Notes: generated by a model from the sequence alone, not told the origin. 64,000 bases of DNA from Mixophyes australis (GCA_036250195.1 JAVHZZ010000005.1:182635448-182699447); one strand, 5' to 3'. Positions 21,180 to 34,445 are shown, counted from the stretch's first letter. Numbers and translations are program-made.

Positions 21180-22301
21180 TGCCTGTCTCACTTTCTCTCC
21201 TCTCATTCCATTCTCGACTCTCTGCATCAGGCTTCCGCCTCCAACATTCCACTGAAACTGCTCTCACAAAAGTGACCAATGATTTACTTACTGCAAAATC
21301 TAAGGGTTATTTCTCCATACTCATTTTCCTGGACCTCTCTGCTGCTTTTGATACTGTTGATCACCCTTTTCTCCTACACACCCTTGTGACACAGCTCTGT
21401 CCTAGTTCACTTCCTACCTATCGAACCACTTCTTTAGTGTTTCTACCTCTGGCACATCCTCCCCTCCGCTCCTACTGTTGGAGTCCCACAAGGCTCTGTT
21501 CTTGGCCCTTCACTTTTTTCATTGTACACCTCTAGGGGCACTAATTTGCTCATCCGGCCTCCAATGCCACCTCTACCCTGATGACACCCAAATCTATATC
21601 TCTTCCCCTGACCTCATTCCTTCTGTACTATCTTGTGGAACAAACTGTCATTCTGCTATCTCCACATGGATGTCCCAATGCTACCTAAAGCTCAACATGT
21701 CCAAAACTGAGCTTATTATCTTCCATCCTCCCAGAGTCACCACCTGCCCTCAGATCTCTCTCACTGTCAATAACACCACTATTTCCTTGGTCTCCCAAGT
21801 CCGCTGCTTTGGTGTCACACTTGACTCCACCCTCTGCTTTATTCCTCACATCCAGACTCTCTCCCAGTCCTGTCGACTCTACCTTAAAAACATTGCCAGA
21901 ATACAATTTTTTTCTTACTCAACATGCTACCAAAACTCTTATCCATTCTCATCTCCTGTCTTGACTATTGCAATCTTCTGCTATCTGCCATTCCTGACAC
22001 CCATATATCCACACTTCAATCCATCCTAAATGCTGCTGCAAGACTGATCTTCCTCTCTCACCGTTCCACATCTGCTGCACCACTTTGCAAACCCTACACT
22101 GTGTCCCCCAGAATCAAATTCAAGTTACTCACCCTTACCTACAAATCCCTCAATAACACTGCCCCTGCATGCATTACAAATCTCATATCAAAATACTCTC
22201 CCTCCTGCCCTCTTAGATCTACCTCTACCTCTACCTTCGTCTCATCTCTGGTAACCACCTCTCATTCCCGCTTACAAGATTTCTCCTGTGCTGCTCCCCA
22301 C
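21180..22301 (+). pseudogene. L2-type LINE reverse transcriptase and C-terminal domain
   Basis: Frames carry [34 protein letters not shown], a [14 protein letters not shown] block (about 21477-21510, another frame), YPDDTQIYIS, LKLNMSKTEL and CLDYCNLLLSAIP ... LNAAARLI, the usual order in L2/CR1 RTs. The catalytic box reads YPDD instead of the family's YADD, and at least two frameshifts are present. The last codons continue after the solo LTR (22946 on: LWNSLPRSVR). Confidence 0.8.
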
Positions 22302-22945
22302 TGTCAGGCCGTAGGCCATTTGAGGAATGTAACAGAGCAAAACACTAACCGGTATTAGCACTACTGAACTAGTAGGTGCGGAGTCTAACGTACCCCTGGT
22401 GTTCGCCAGGGCCCCCTGCAAAAAGGTTTGGACTTCGCTGCACAGGGTACGCAGGTCGCGGTCCTATTAGCCAGTTGCCGGTGTAGTGTAGAAGGGTAAG
22501 ACGGTCTGGGTCACACCAATCGGGAATATGCGGTAGCAAGGGAAATCCAAAGGAGTAGTCGCCAAGCCGGAGTCGAAGTACAATGTGGGTCACTCAGATA
22601 GTGGGATAGTCGCCAAGCCGGGGTCACAACAGGAAAGCAGGAACAGTAGAACTCACAGGAGACCAGGAGCAAAGGAACCAGTAACACAGGCTAGTAGACC
22701 TGTTACTCTGGCACCCTAATGGCGCCAGAGTCAGGTTTAAATAAAGGTCAGGAGGACCTGATTGGCAGCAACAGGAAGCGGCAATTGGCGGAGGCAGCGG
22801 CGTCCGGTTACCTAGCAACAGGACAGAGGAAAAGGCGCATGCGCCCAACAGCAAGGAGAACCCGGAAGAACTCCGGGGCAGCAAGCGGGGAGGTCAGACG
22901 TCCGTTCCCCGACTGACAGGGGATCAGCGGGAACGGCGTCTGACA
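22302..22945 (-). mobile_element. Solo LTR of a related chromovirus
   Basis: 644 bp with TGTCAGG...TCTGACA ends and the 5-bp duplication CCCAC (22297-22301, 22946-22950). It shares the GCGGAGTCTAACGT block and the 3' GGCGTCTGACA end with the 649-bp LTR family but is clearly diverged. No internal region remains, so it is an LTR-LTR recombination product. By that shared orientation it is on the minus strand. Confidence 0.88.
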
Positions 22946-23050
22946 CCCACTTATGGAATTCCCTACCACGCTCAGTCAGACTTTCCCACAGCCTTCAAAT
23001 CTTTAGAAGTTCTTTGAAAACACAGGGGTTCAGGAATAGAAGTGACCCTT

Positions 23051-26000
23051 AGACTGCTTGTATTGATCACTTTTGTGAGGGCAGTCTGGGCAGAAGCCCA
23101 ATTGGTAAGATTTAATAAGGGAGTTAGAGAAATGAAAATGAAATAGGACATGTAATTCTGACTACTTATTCCTAATTTCTGGGTTTGAAAGATAATGTTG
23201 ATTACTTAAAAATACATTTTTTTTTATAACATAACAATGTTCAAAGCATATGTTATGATGGGGTAAATTCTGCTTGCGCTACACCATGTCTGACATGAAT
23301 CTACACTTCCCGCAAGGTCATGGGAATAAGAGTCAGTTGGCAATTATGCATGCCATCAACATCTGATTGTTATAAATGTAAAGCTAAAATGTTTGGAAGC
23401 ATCCTAACCATACCGAAATTATACAAATTAAAATCCAAATGGTGGCTTTGGTGTATTATGTCGGTAGGGATATATTATGAAATATAGTAGTACAGTACTC
23501 ACTCAGTAGCGGTCCTTATTCCAGCAGTGTAAATGTCGACACTTAACATGCCGACATGAAACTGTCTGCAGGCTAAATGCCAACACTTGCATTGTGTAGA
23601 CAGGTGGACAATTTTCATGTCGGCAGGTTAAGTGCCGACATTTACACTGTCAGAATTATGTACCCGACCCGTCCTCAGTATTGTTCCGCCCCTGACATAG
23701 GCACATTGCTCCTATAATGTGCAATGAGTGGAGGCTTATTTGGGGCAAGTTTTTTTTATTGCTTTGCTCTGAAAGTTTTTGGAATACCCCTTTAGAAATC
23801 CTGACTTTGCCCCTGAATGTTAAATCTTGGTGTTTACATTACATGTATATTAATTTGTGACTTAAAGAGCAGGACAACATGACATGTAAACTATGTTTGC
23901 ATTTATATGTCTTTAGAATATGGAAAGCACGGACTGTGGTTTGTCTGTGAGAAGGAATCCATCACTACATAAAAATAGATGAAGTTTAGTGGTAGCACAA
24001 AGATATAGTTGTTATATTTCCAGTACATTGAACCACACAATAAACACTGGAACATATTACGGTGTATTGAATGCTATCTCTTGTAGCCAAATGTGAAGGC
24101 CTTAATAGCCTGCTCTACTCCACATTGCATTTAATGTTAAGTAAATAGCTTTAATATTTGCACATCAACCTATTAAAAGTTTTGTTTTTCCAGGCCTATA
24201 CATGTTAACTAGGATATAATATTGAACTTTCCAAATGAAGGAAAATGTGTATGTATTATTTATGTAAAATAATGAATCATTAAAACAAGTTTTAATATTT
24301 TCCAAGTGACAGAAATATCAAGAAAACATAAAGGAAACCGATATTACCGTTATATACACTATGACCGTGATTTCTAAACAAGGTGCCTGAGTACATCTGA
24401 CTGTATTTGTATTTTTTGTATCACAAGAATTTATGGTCCAAAATGGAAAACTCTAAACACAAACTGGATATGTATTTGGGATTATTTTGAATTATATTTT
24501 AATTGCTAATTACTCATATTAGCTGTAATTCAGTTTACTTTTCAAACATAATCATATTCATTCATCCTTTCGCCTTTATATAATACAATATTGTTACATT
24601 AGCATGTCACTAAATGAATTATGTTGGATAGGTGTCTGCAAAGAGCTTGGATTTACTGCCATACAAATGAAAATAATGAAGTTTTATTAAACTTTAGAAA
24701 CACAGATAGAAAGCGTACTGCTGGTCTTTGGCTGGTTCAAAATAGGGGAAATGTATTTGAATAAATTACTAATTTGAAGAACTTGAGCCAGTTTGAACAT
24801 GAGTGAAATGGCTCAAACAGGTTCAAGTTAAGTGTGAATAATGTGAATCATTTCTTTTATTTTAAATAGTGACTCTTGAATGCAAATAGTGAATTGCAAA
24901 CACTACTAATTTTAAAAAAATATATATATAAATTTTATATTAATTAAATATAATATGATTTGTGTTTACATTTACAAAAACAAAAAACACAAATTTTAAT
25001 GCAAACTTCAAACAATGAGCCTTGAACATGATTGGCAAACCTTGAATGTGTACTGCGAATGTGCAATGCAACTGGCGAACGTAAATTTTGAATTGGAAGT
25101 TCCAACCGCGGTACACACATTTTGCATGTTTTAAGGTATTTGTTGGGGGGAATTGCTCAGATTATGTAAAAATAATCATGTCAAATATTATTGAGTGTGT
25201 AATTTTTTGTGTTTTTGTGCATTTTCCCTGGTTTACCATAGGTACTTTATGACAAATAAAAATGTAAATCAATAGAAAATTATAGAATAATTACTCACCA
25301 AACTGATGTAGCAAAACCATGAAAATGGACCTGGATAGAATTTACACTACAACAAATACATATAAATGGAAAGCCACAAGTGCACTGATATATGGTACAT
25401 GTGATGTTGGGTTTAATTGGTCAATATTAATTTATATTTATTAATATAGTACAAGCAAAGCAACCTTTATTCTGGTATGACTATAATCATTAGTTGTACT
25501 AAAACTGACCTGATTTACTTAATCAGTTTGTATGTGAATACATTTTTCTGTTCTTTCTTTAGTATATCTATTAATAATTTAATAAATAAATGCTTCATGT
25601 AATCATTTTTTATAATCTCATTGATTTTAACATAATGCCTTAGCATAACATGCGAGTAGCAATCACAAGCTATTACTTAGCTATCACCACCGTCAGAGCA
25701 ATGAAGTATAGCATAAACATCACAATGATGTAAAAAAATATCTTGGAAATGGCAAAAACAGCAAAACAATGCTGACTGTACAACAGTTTCTCCAAACCTT
25801 GGTACCCACAATTCCATATATTGTGTTTGAGAGGAAGTCTATTTGTAACAGAGTGTATGTCACACGTGTTATTTTTTTGGACAAATTGACATTTGTTAAC
25901 ACATTTATTTTTATTTGTTCTTCAAAGCTTTTGTGTATGAGCCCTTTAAGTATGTATAGTAGTCTTTATAATTATTTTAAATTCATTTTCAGTAAATGTT

Positions 26001-26523
26001 TTCCCCATATAACAAATAATGTACTGTAATTGCCTCTTGTTTCCAATTGCCTTTCCAGCTTGGGGTAATCATTTTATATACACCTTGTACTATATTTGTA
26101 GGAGATTTTCACATACAAAATCTATTATAGATTAGGTGAGATAATCCCTGTTTTGGTTTCCTGTGTCGCAGTCACATGTGCCTCCTATTGTGTACCATCT
26201 GATTTCTTCCCTGACTGTTACTGACCAAAGCGAGTCCACTATCACTCTTATTAGTGACAGAGTTAATCAGTCAAATGACAAGAACAGCAGCTGCACTAAA
26301 GTCATGCAATTTATCTCTCAAATAAGATACAATCCTGAATGCAGCATGGTTCTGCACTGATAATTAATTTACATTTCCAGTAAACGTGTCAGAATGGATA
26401 CGTTGATGACATTCCCTATATCATTTTGAATACTTTTTGGTACATAGTACAGGTGTCTGTCTGTAAAACTCTTTCCTGTCCTGTGCCTCTGATTATCCTA
26501 ACAACTATTGTTGTGGGTTTCAG
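23051..26523 (+). other. Remainder of the 22.7-kb collagen intron
   Basis: AT-rich sequence without recognisable exons or transposon coding regions, apart from the inverted repeat at 23525-23649. It ends with a good T/G-rich acceptor (gtgggtttcag) at 26523. Confidence 0.55.
23525..23649. repeat. Inverted repeat, MITE-like
   Basis: Arms 23525-23561 and 23613-23649 are near-perfect reverse complements (around CAGTGTAAATGTCG), separated by about 50 bp. Weaker pairing extends outward to about 23505/23670. No transposase; the superfamily is undetermined. Confidence 0.7.
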
Positions 26524-26670
26524 AAAGGTGAAACCGGTGACCTTGGTGATAAAGGGCTGGATGGTAAGAATGGAGTAACCGGTATGCCAGGACCACAAGG
26601 CCCTCGTGGTTTTCCAGGTGAAGGAGGGCCTCAAGGAAGATCTGGAATACCTGGTATTCCTGGAAAACCG
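26524..26670 (+). CDS. COL21A1: Collagen exon, 147 nt
   Basis: 49 codons: K completing the previous triplet, then 16 Gly-X-Y triplets ending GIP GIP GKP. Acceptor tttcag, donor gtaagt (strong). The exon ends the main collagenous stretch, and the next exon opens the NC2-like region. Phase 0 at both ends. Confidence 0.9.
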
Positions 26671-28775
26671 GTAAGTAAATATTAATTGATGATGAACAAA
26701 TACTAGTTTTTAGAATGGAATGATATCTCAATGTTGCAACAGCAGTCAACTCTATATTTCAGTATGAAAACTAGTTAGAGTGATTTAACTTGTAAAATTT
26801 AAGCTGGCAACCATGACAACTGCTTCCATGTCAGCAAATCCTCTGGATTAGTCAGTCTCATGATATCCTTGTGATCAAGAGGGACCCGATGCAAAGCATA
26901 CTAACTTGTAGTTTTAAATAAAAAGGTAGACAGCACCATGTCACAAAATGAAACTTTCAATATGTTCAAAATCCTTCTGTGCAGTTGGAAACCCAGGAAG
27001 AAAGGAAAAACATATAGTGTATATTAGAGGTGAAATGCCTCACAAATTACATATCTATAGCCACTCACCCGATAAAGGTGAGATTAACATTCTATAATTA
27101 GGTGTTCCTTCATGTGTCAAATTCCCAAATGAAATATCATAGAAAAGAACAAATGTATATCATAGTTTAGATTGTATAAAAAAATATTATAAATATTTGC
27201 AGAGTGAATATACTCACCTGTTTCTGGTGAAACCACATTTTTAACCCGAGTGAATAGATAAATAAGAAAGAAAAATAAAAGAGTGAACTTTGTGCTACAA
27301 GTGAACATATTATCCCCCAAAAAATTGAAATAATACCCATCACACATATTCAAATACTCAATGTTTCTTACCTTCAACCACTCTCCTCAGCTAACATACT
27401 GTATGTTACCCATTAGAGAGGTATACATAGTGCTCTCTGTATAATATATACATAGGAGACTGTACTAATATTTAAGCCAACCTTTTGAAGGGATTAGACA
27501 TGTCCTTCTCAATTGCTATGAAAGAGGTTTTAATCCTAAAAATAAAAACAGTAAATAGTACAATACCATTAATCAATTAGATAAAAAAATGCACTTACAA
27601 TTGGGAAGGATCTCAGTATTAGTGACATTAAATAAGAGCCCATTTGCCATTTGCAAAGGTTGAAATGGTCACTCCTAATTAAATACATCCTGTATTTCAA
27701 AGTCTTTGATAGATCAGCCATGTGTTTCACTGTGTTTCCTGAGTAGGCTACTCACTTCTTATGCAAGTGGTGTGCCCAAGTGCTACTGGCCTGGTTGTCA
27801 TTGACCTTAATTAACATGAATTGAAGGTCATTCGGGAGTGGTGAGCCTGTTCTTTTATTTGATTTGGTCTGATTTGGCAGTGGTATTAGTTTGGTATCTC
27901 GTACATGTACAACTGGGCAACATCTTTTATTATTGGCGGATATTATATAATTTTGTTGTAATCTTTGTATGTTTCTAATGCTTTCACCCAGCCAAGTGTA
28001 ACTGAACACTTTCATTGTGTATGGTATATTTAACCTGATTTGTTACCTTCTTAAAATAAATACCAAGATTTAATTTATAATGGGGAACATGACTTATTGA
28101 GCACAAGTAAATAAAATCTGCTACTTGCAAGGAATAATATGAGTCTCCACTATTACTATCTGAGCTACGTCTTACACTGTCCTGTGGACAGAGCGGTTAC
28201 CATAAATGACTGCATTTGCAAATGTATGTTTGGTAGTGAGCTGATTTACCATTTAATATTTAACATTTGAATTATGCCAAAAAAAGTGCTTTAATCCTCA
28301 GTAGCAAATCAACCTCATTTGCATTTTCTCATGTAATTTTTCAAGTACAGCTTAGAAAACAAAGACAAGTGTCTGCAGCAAGAAATAGAGTGACACTTGG
28401 CCATTTTGAAGCTCAACTAACTTGCCTGCAACTATTGTGTATGTCGTTTGGACAGTAGGTTCCTCACAGATAGAGAGGGGCTTATAGTTATTAAGAATTT
28501 ATTTGGTTTACTGTATTAATTACTTTATTGCCTAATGAAACTTGTAGTGGCTTGTTGCATCATATTTCTAAACTTCTGTAAGCTAAGTGCTACCGCTTAC
28601 CCCTAAAGGTGGTATCTGCAACCTGTTCTCATGACAATACTTATACTTCAAATATATTATCTCCGTTACAATGGACATTACCAAGTATAAATGTATGTCA
28701 TATGTTTGTTATACTCTCAGCTCCTTCCATTCTACAGACTGAAACAAATGCTGGAATGTCAATCATGGTGTAATT
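26671..28775 (+). other. Collagen intron, no recognised feature
   Basis: AT-rich intron. A minus-strand frame of 87 codons (27752-28015) has no family resemblance that I recognise and is probably spurious. Confidence 0.5.
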
Positions 28776-28922
28776 CAGGGGTTCTCAACTCAAATCCTCA
28801 AGTACCTCCAACAGGTCATGTTTTCAGGATTTCTGTCTGTGGAAACAGGTGAGATAATTACTGATCCAGGAAAATAGATTATCTCACCTTTGCATTATTA
28901 AAGAAATCCTGAAAACATGATG
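28776..28922. mobile_element. Truncated hAT-type MITE fragment
   Basis: Starts CAGGGGTTCTCAACTC, like the termini of short hAT-derived repeats, and contains an internal inverted repeat (CATGTTTTCAGGATTTCT near 28819, mirrored at 28902-28919). The far terminus is missing. The assignment is from pattern memory. Confidence 0.45.
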
Positions 28923-30557
28923 GGCCTGATTCATTAAAGAATACAAAGTGAACACAATTTGTTTTAAAAAAAACTGATGAAAAATGCAAGCAGGGATGCT
29001 CATATTCAAAAAGAAGAAGATCTCGGGAAACGTTTCTAGTTGAATATGAGTGTAAGTAAGCTCTGCCTGTACGGCACTTGCCGTATGCAGAAAGACATAA
29101 CATACTGCACAATACATATGTATATATAAAGTTCCATCAGGACGCACAGATTAAAAAATATTATTAAATACATTAACACCTGTAAATAATATAGTCATTA
29201 ATGAAAAAACATATTTTGTCCCAGGAAATATTTATCATGATGTTATTGATGATTACTGTACATAAAATGCATTTTTACAGTTGCTTTTGATTGCAAACAC
29301 ATGTTCTAGCATGTATACACAACCATCATCACTATCACACTCTGCACTTACACCTGCCCTGCAGCTGGGCCAAGTGTTACGGATGAAAATCACATACCTC
29401 AGAGATGCCCAGAGCTTGAATCAGACAGATGCGCGTGTGCTCGACCTTGGCACCACACTGTACATTGCCAATGTTCATATGCCCTTTCCTTCCCCCATTC
29501 TGCCCATGACATCATAACCTGTCGGAAATGTCCTTTGCATTTGAAGATGAATTGGATGTCCAGTCAAAAGGACTTCTGGGGCACACAAAGTGCATGAGAT
29601 GTTGATGCTCACTTGCACTTGGACATCATTGTCCTTCTCTTTGAGCACTATCACATAGAGCTCATGGAAAAGAGAAAGGAAATCATGCAGAACTGATTTT
29701 CTCTTTAAATAGTGCTGTTAGTGTCAGCAGCGAGTGTAGTAATGGCAACTGGCATCTTGCACCAATCATGAGGCAGGAGGCGCCTCCTCGCTCTGAGCTG
29801 AGCAACAACAACCAGCGTCTTCTTTGTGTGCTGTTAGCCTAGCCTTAGCCTAGTCAGCTGTTAATTAATGAAGAGCTTTCTGAACATATATTATTCATTA
29901 GACTGGACTCCCTCTCATTGGTACCACAATATTTATAAACCACTTCCTTTCCACCACCTTTTCTGGGGACAGTTTAGTCTGAACCACTGAACAGTGCCCG
30001 CATATCCTGTAGTGACCTTCTGTTTTGACCCGACCATGCATTGGACTTTCCTACTTTCTCCTACCGTTGACCTCAGCTTGTTTTTGAATTTGCTATTACC
30101 TCTGTCTGCCTTGACCTCTACCTTCATGTAGACACTACCTGCCTTCTTTCCTGTCCTGTCCATTTATTTAGCAATATCTAGACTTAATAAGCCCCTATTA
30201 CCACGAGTTAAGATCTGAGGGCAACAAAGAACTGTGGAACGGAAATGTGTTCCTTGGAAAGGGGGCAAAGACCTTGTGAAGTGGTACTAGGGGTTTTAAT
30301 ATTTAAACCAATATTGCAATAACAAGCACACTGCTGTTTTTTTAATGAGTTCTGCATATGCAGCAGAACTGCTTATTCAAGTAACGGCAGAAATAGACAT
30401 AATGTTTTGCACATGTGTATAGCCTCTTTAGTAACTACAGTGCCATACCTAACACCTTAAGTAATGCGTTACTTACGATTTAAGCAAATTACATTGATTA
30501 GGGTAGCCAATTGCATTCAGCATATGTACTTTCCAAAGTGTTTTTATGTATTAAGAG
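28923..30557 (+). other. Collagen intron, mostly unassigned
   Basis: No clear gene. Around 29930-30180 a CT-rich stretch with repeated TTGACC/CTGACC motifs resembles the degraded LTR at 37348-37839, but no ends or duplications could be fixed. Confidence 0.35.
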
Positions 30558-31740
30558 TAGAGATGTTCACTGACCCCCTGTTCTGGTTTTGGTTTTGGAT
30601 CTGGATTAACTTCGTGTGTTGGTTTTGATTTTGGTAAAACCGCCCTTGCGTGTTTTGGTTTTGAATCCCTATATTTTTCTAAATCCCTATTTTTTTTGCT
30701 AAAATCACATAATTTTGCTTTTTTCCCCCTAAATTATTATTAACCTCAATAACAATAATTTCAGGTCATTTGTCAATTTTGACCACCTCACAGGTCACAA
30801 TATTATTTCATACACTTTCAAACAAAGACTGCAGCAGTTCTTGCCAGTGATAACAAGAAGGTCATTGTCATGCCTGGGCATAAGACCAAAAAATCCACCA
30901 CTTATGTGTGGAATTATTTTTACACAAATCCTGACAACAGTTGTCTAGCCATTTGTAACATTGTAAAGCCTCAGTCAGTAGAGGTAGGGACCGTAACTAT
31001 CTAGGAACCTCATCCATGTTATGCCATTTGAAGTGAGTTCATGGAAAGCTTTTGTGAAAATCAGAAACTTATGCTAAAAAATAACAACCTACCACAGGTA
31101 CTATTGACTGTTTACATATATCACCGTGTGCCTATAATTGTAGTTACCCCTGGCAACTGCCTAAGAACTGTTACCCCTAAATCTTTCAGACTCTCACCTG
31201 TACTGTTACCCCTGGCAACTGCCTAAGAACTGTTACCCCTAAATCTCCGGACTCTCACTGGTACTGTGTGTTGCAATTACCCCTGGCAACCGCCTAAGAA
31301 CTATTTCCCTAAAATTTCTGGACTCTCACCAGTACTGTGGGTTGTAGCTACCTTTGGCTACTGCCTATGTTCAGTTTCATCATCCTTACCTATCACTGCA
31401 AGCTCCATTCCTTTCCTGCAGCCAAGTCTGTCCCCACCACTAGGGGCAACAGTGAATACCAGACTTTCGGAGCAGACTCCGGGTTTTGCTGTACTGGCTG
31501 GAGGGGTTCCTAACAGGCATTACATCAAAGTACACAGACTTCTGTGATGGTGGATTCCAGCGGGGATGAATTAGTATTGTTTGAGGATGATGTACATGCT
31601 GAAGAGGGTGAATATGATGGCAGTGTAGATTACAGGTGCTGAGATCTAGCTGAAAGAAGGGAGCTAGCTGATGCTGGTATGCTTGGTAATATTTTGGGTA
31701 GAATGACATATTGGCAATTTTATGTTTTTCTACAGTAAAC
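30558..31740 (+). mobile_element. Deletion derivative of an hAT element
   Basis: Begins TAGAGATGTTCACTGACC, a match in pattern to the inverted 3' end of the hAT at 60351. Inside, 30852-30975 encodes a degraded BED finger (VMPGHKTKKST ... WNYFYTNPDN), and 31540-31620 encodes the acidic transposase tail (DSSGDELVLFEDDVH). Nearly all the catalytic region between them is missing. A 71-bp tandem repeat occupies part of the gap. Confidence 0.65.
31141..31350. repeat. Tandem repeat, about 70-bp unit, three copies
   Basis: Three diverged copies of a unit containing TTACCCCTGGCAACTGCC and GGACTCTCACC. It lies inside the hAT derivative. Confidence 0.75.
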
Positions 31741-31869
31741 TTTCACCTTTACTAGAGAGGTGTTTTTTTTCTTTAAAAATGTACAAGCTTTTTACTTACA
31801 TTTTTGTTTTCCTGACTATACACTTGAACATAGGCTTTAGCACATGAGGTAGAGGGATTAGTATCATCA

Positions 31870-32715
31870 TGACTGAGACTGGAGAGTGACAAGAACAATG
31901 CCACCCCTCCTGTTTCTGTATGAGTTATGGCACAGTAGAATGTCACTGAAGACTTTTAAGAACATTGACAGCCCTATTATTACAATTTCTGTTTCAGCAC
32001 CGAACCCTGCCACCTCTCCTATTTCTGAGTGAGCTATGGTACAGTAAAATGTAACTGCAGATTTAGAAGACAAAGCTTGCCAGCCCTATTATTTCTTTTT
32101 CAGTAATGACAATTAGCTATGGAGCAATGGAGCTCTCCTCTTTGTGTGTTACCTATATAACACAGTACATTGTGACTGCAGATTTAGAAGACCAAGCCTG
32201 CCAGCCCTATTATTTCTAATTCAGCAATGACAATTAGCCATGGAGCAATGGAGCTCTCCTCTTTGTGTGTTACCTATATAACACAGTACATTGTGACTGC
32301 AGATTTAGAAGACCAAGCCTGCCAGCCCTATTATTTCTATTTCAGAATTGACAATTAGCAATGGAACATTGGAGCTCTCCTCTTTGTGTGTTACCTATAT
32401 AACACAGTACAATGGGACTGCAGATTTAGAAAACCAAGCCTGCCAGCCCTATTATTTATATTTAAACAATGACAATAGCAATGGAGCTCTCCTTAATGTC
32501 ACTGGAGACTTTGAAGAACACTGCTACCCCCTCCTCTTACTCTTTTACCTATGACGCTGCCCAACTGCATTAGAGACTGCCAAGAACTGTGCTACTTCTG
32601 TGTCCCTCTGTGAAATAGCGCTGGACCGTTTTGGAGGGCGGTACTTATAGAATCCAAAACTTGCGAGATTCGATGAAGTAACAATGATGTTTCGCCTCGT
32701 TTTCAATTCCGAGGG
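31870..32715 (-). mobile_element. hAT terminal region with 121-bp tandem repeats
   Basis: 32635-32715 (AATCCAAAACTTGCGAGATT and the ATGATGTTTCGCCTCGTTT block) is the reverse complement of the 5' part of the hAT at about 53085-53148, so a minus-strand hAT end is present. Next to it, 32100-32480 holds direct repeats, with AATTAGC at 32111, 32232 and 32353, exactly 121 bp apart. More degenerate copies extend to about 31890. Confidence 0.6.
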
Positions 32716-32744
32716 TGCGTGAAAGTACCAAGCCGGCTGTGGAG

Positions 32745-33290
32745 GTGGCGCCTGACAATACCCGCCCCTTCTCTCTCGGGCACAGCCGCAAGATCCTTCA
32801 GAAATCTCATTAATAGACGTGTGGCATGCAGGTGATCTTTTTTGACCCACGACCTCTCCTCAGGCCCGTAGCTCTTCCATTGAATCAGGCATTGACGCTT
32901 GCCTCAAAAAGTACAGGTCTTTAAAATACATTCAACCTCAAATTCTTCGCCCTGGATAGTTTTGAATGGAGGTGGTGATGAGGCATTATTGGAGAATTCA
33001 TTGAGAATAAGTTGGTTTAACAAGGAAATGTGGAAAGTGTTATGTACCCGAAGGGAGACAGGTAACTGGTTACATGATTGATAACATGGGTAATCGTGAA
33101 AGGACTAATATAGCGAGGTGCAAATTTCATAACAGGGACCTTAAGTCTGAGGTTGCGGGTGGCGAGCCACACTTTATCGCCTACCTGAAGTACAGGTAAA
33201 TTCCTCCGATTGCGATCTGCAAATAGTTTATATCGGTCCGTGGCCTGTCGTAACTTGGATTGTACTTGGGACCAGATTTAGGAGAAATTG
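32745..33290 (-). pseudogene. Sushi-like pol fragment (integrase C-terminus and chromodomain)
   Basis: Reverse-strand reading shows blocks like GDKVWLATRNLRLKVP, FAPRYI, HNTFHISLL, GEEFEVE and YGPEERSWV, parallel to the C-terminal part of the intact element at 15.9-16.7 kb. It is broken by stops and frameshifts and is an old chromovirus remnant. Confidence 0.7.
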
Positions 33291-33689
33291 CAAACCATAT
33301 TCTGAGCGGCTGATTTATTAAGGAACGTAAGTGCGGATACGCGCTGTAATTTGCAAAAAAATCATCCTGCGAATGCACAGAACTGTACCATACACCAATG
33401 AATGCAGCAACGTTCCAATTCATCTTTGAGTGCAAAGCCCTATGATTTTATAGACGGAACAGGAGGGGAATAGATGTATGCTCATAGTCAAAGTACAGTA
33501 AGGACGTGCTAAGCTCGAGCTCATACAAACCCTAGCAACAGCCCTTGATCAAGTTGCTCCAGCGAATAGTCATACTCCACATCAACTTCAATGTCAGCCG
33601 CAGCACAGTAAAGTAACACGAAATCTTCAAAAACTTTCCTGTAAAGCAGAAGGTCACTGGTATATATCTTTTACCTCTAATGATTTCTT

Positions 33690-34445
33690 CACATATACTT
33701 CTATCTATCACTCCTATTGAAATGCTCTGGACACTGCAAAGCAGTAATAACATTCAATCATCTCAGGCTTCTAACACCAAACACCTTTTTAACACATTTA
33801 AATCTCTTCTCAACCCTCCCACCCTAAACCCTCCGACTACTATAAGTGCCCAGGATCTTGTTTCCTACTTCCAAGAACAAGATTGATAATATCAAACTAG
33901 AAATGGCATCATCTTCCTCAACAAGCAATCAGCTCAATTCCTTCCCAGCACCCTTTGACACCCTCTCTTCATTTGATCCCACAAATAAAAATGAAGTATC
34001 TACTCTATCTTCCTACTATACCTGCTGTCCTCTTGATTCTATACCCTCGCAAATCGGTAGATCCCTGTGTCCTGTGCTCATTCCACCTCTAACTAAAATC
34101 TGTAAAGTCCATTACCCTCTTCTAATTCTCCTGGATCTCCCTGCTGCATTTGACACTATTGACCATTCTCTTCTCATACAAATGCTACAACCCCTAGGTC
34201 TTCAAGATACTGTTCTATCCTGATTCACATCCTACCTTTCTCATCAATCTTTCAGTGTTAAATTCTCTGAATCTACTTATGCTCTGCACCCTTTATCAGT
34301 TGGAGTACCACAAGGCTCAGTACTAGGTTTTCTGCTGTTCTCTATCTACACCACTTCTGTAAGAAAACTAATAAGCTCCTTTGGATTTCAATATCATCTC
34401 TATGCAGATGATATCCAAATTCTCCTCCTGATCAAATTCTCCTCC
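33690..34445 (+). pseudogene. L2-type LINE RT fragment
   Basis: Frames give [28 protein letters not shown] and [12 protein letters not shown], the A, B and C RT blocks of L2/CR1-like elements, here with canonical YADD. One in-frame TGA and frameshifts break it. The matching 3' end is probably 35040-35145. Confidence 0.75.

Larger units (their letters stand above)
13600..23050 (+). mobile_element. L2-type LINE, split by two LTR insertions
   Basis: A plus-strand non-LTR retrotransposon is recognisable as endonuclease (about 14100-14530), RT (about 21180-21750) and C-terminal domain (about 21900-22301 and 22946-23035). It is interrupted by a Sushi-like chromovirus (15464-21014) and a solo LTR (22302-22945). 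Removing each insertion with one copy of its duplication rejoins LINE sequence. Many frameshifts show it is dead. The exact 5' edge next to the ERV is unclear. Confidence 0.75.

Noticed and set aside
27752..28015. Minus-strand 87-codon frame as a gene
   Set aside because: No recognisable motif, no context, and low-complexity intronic surroundings.
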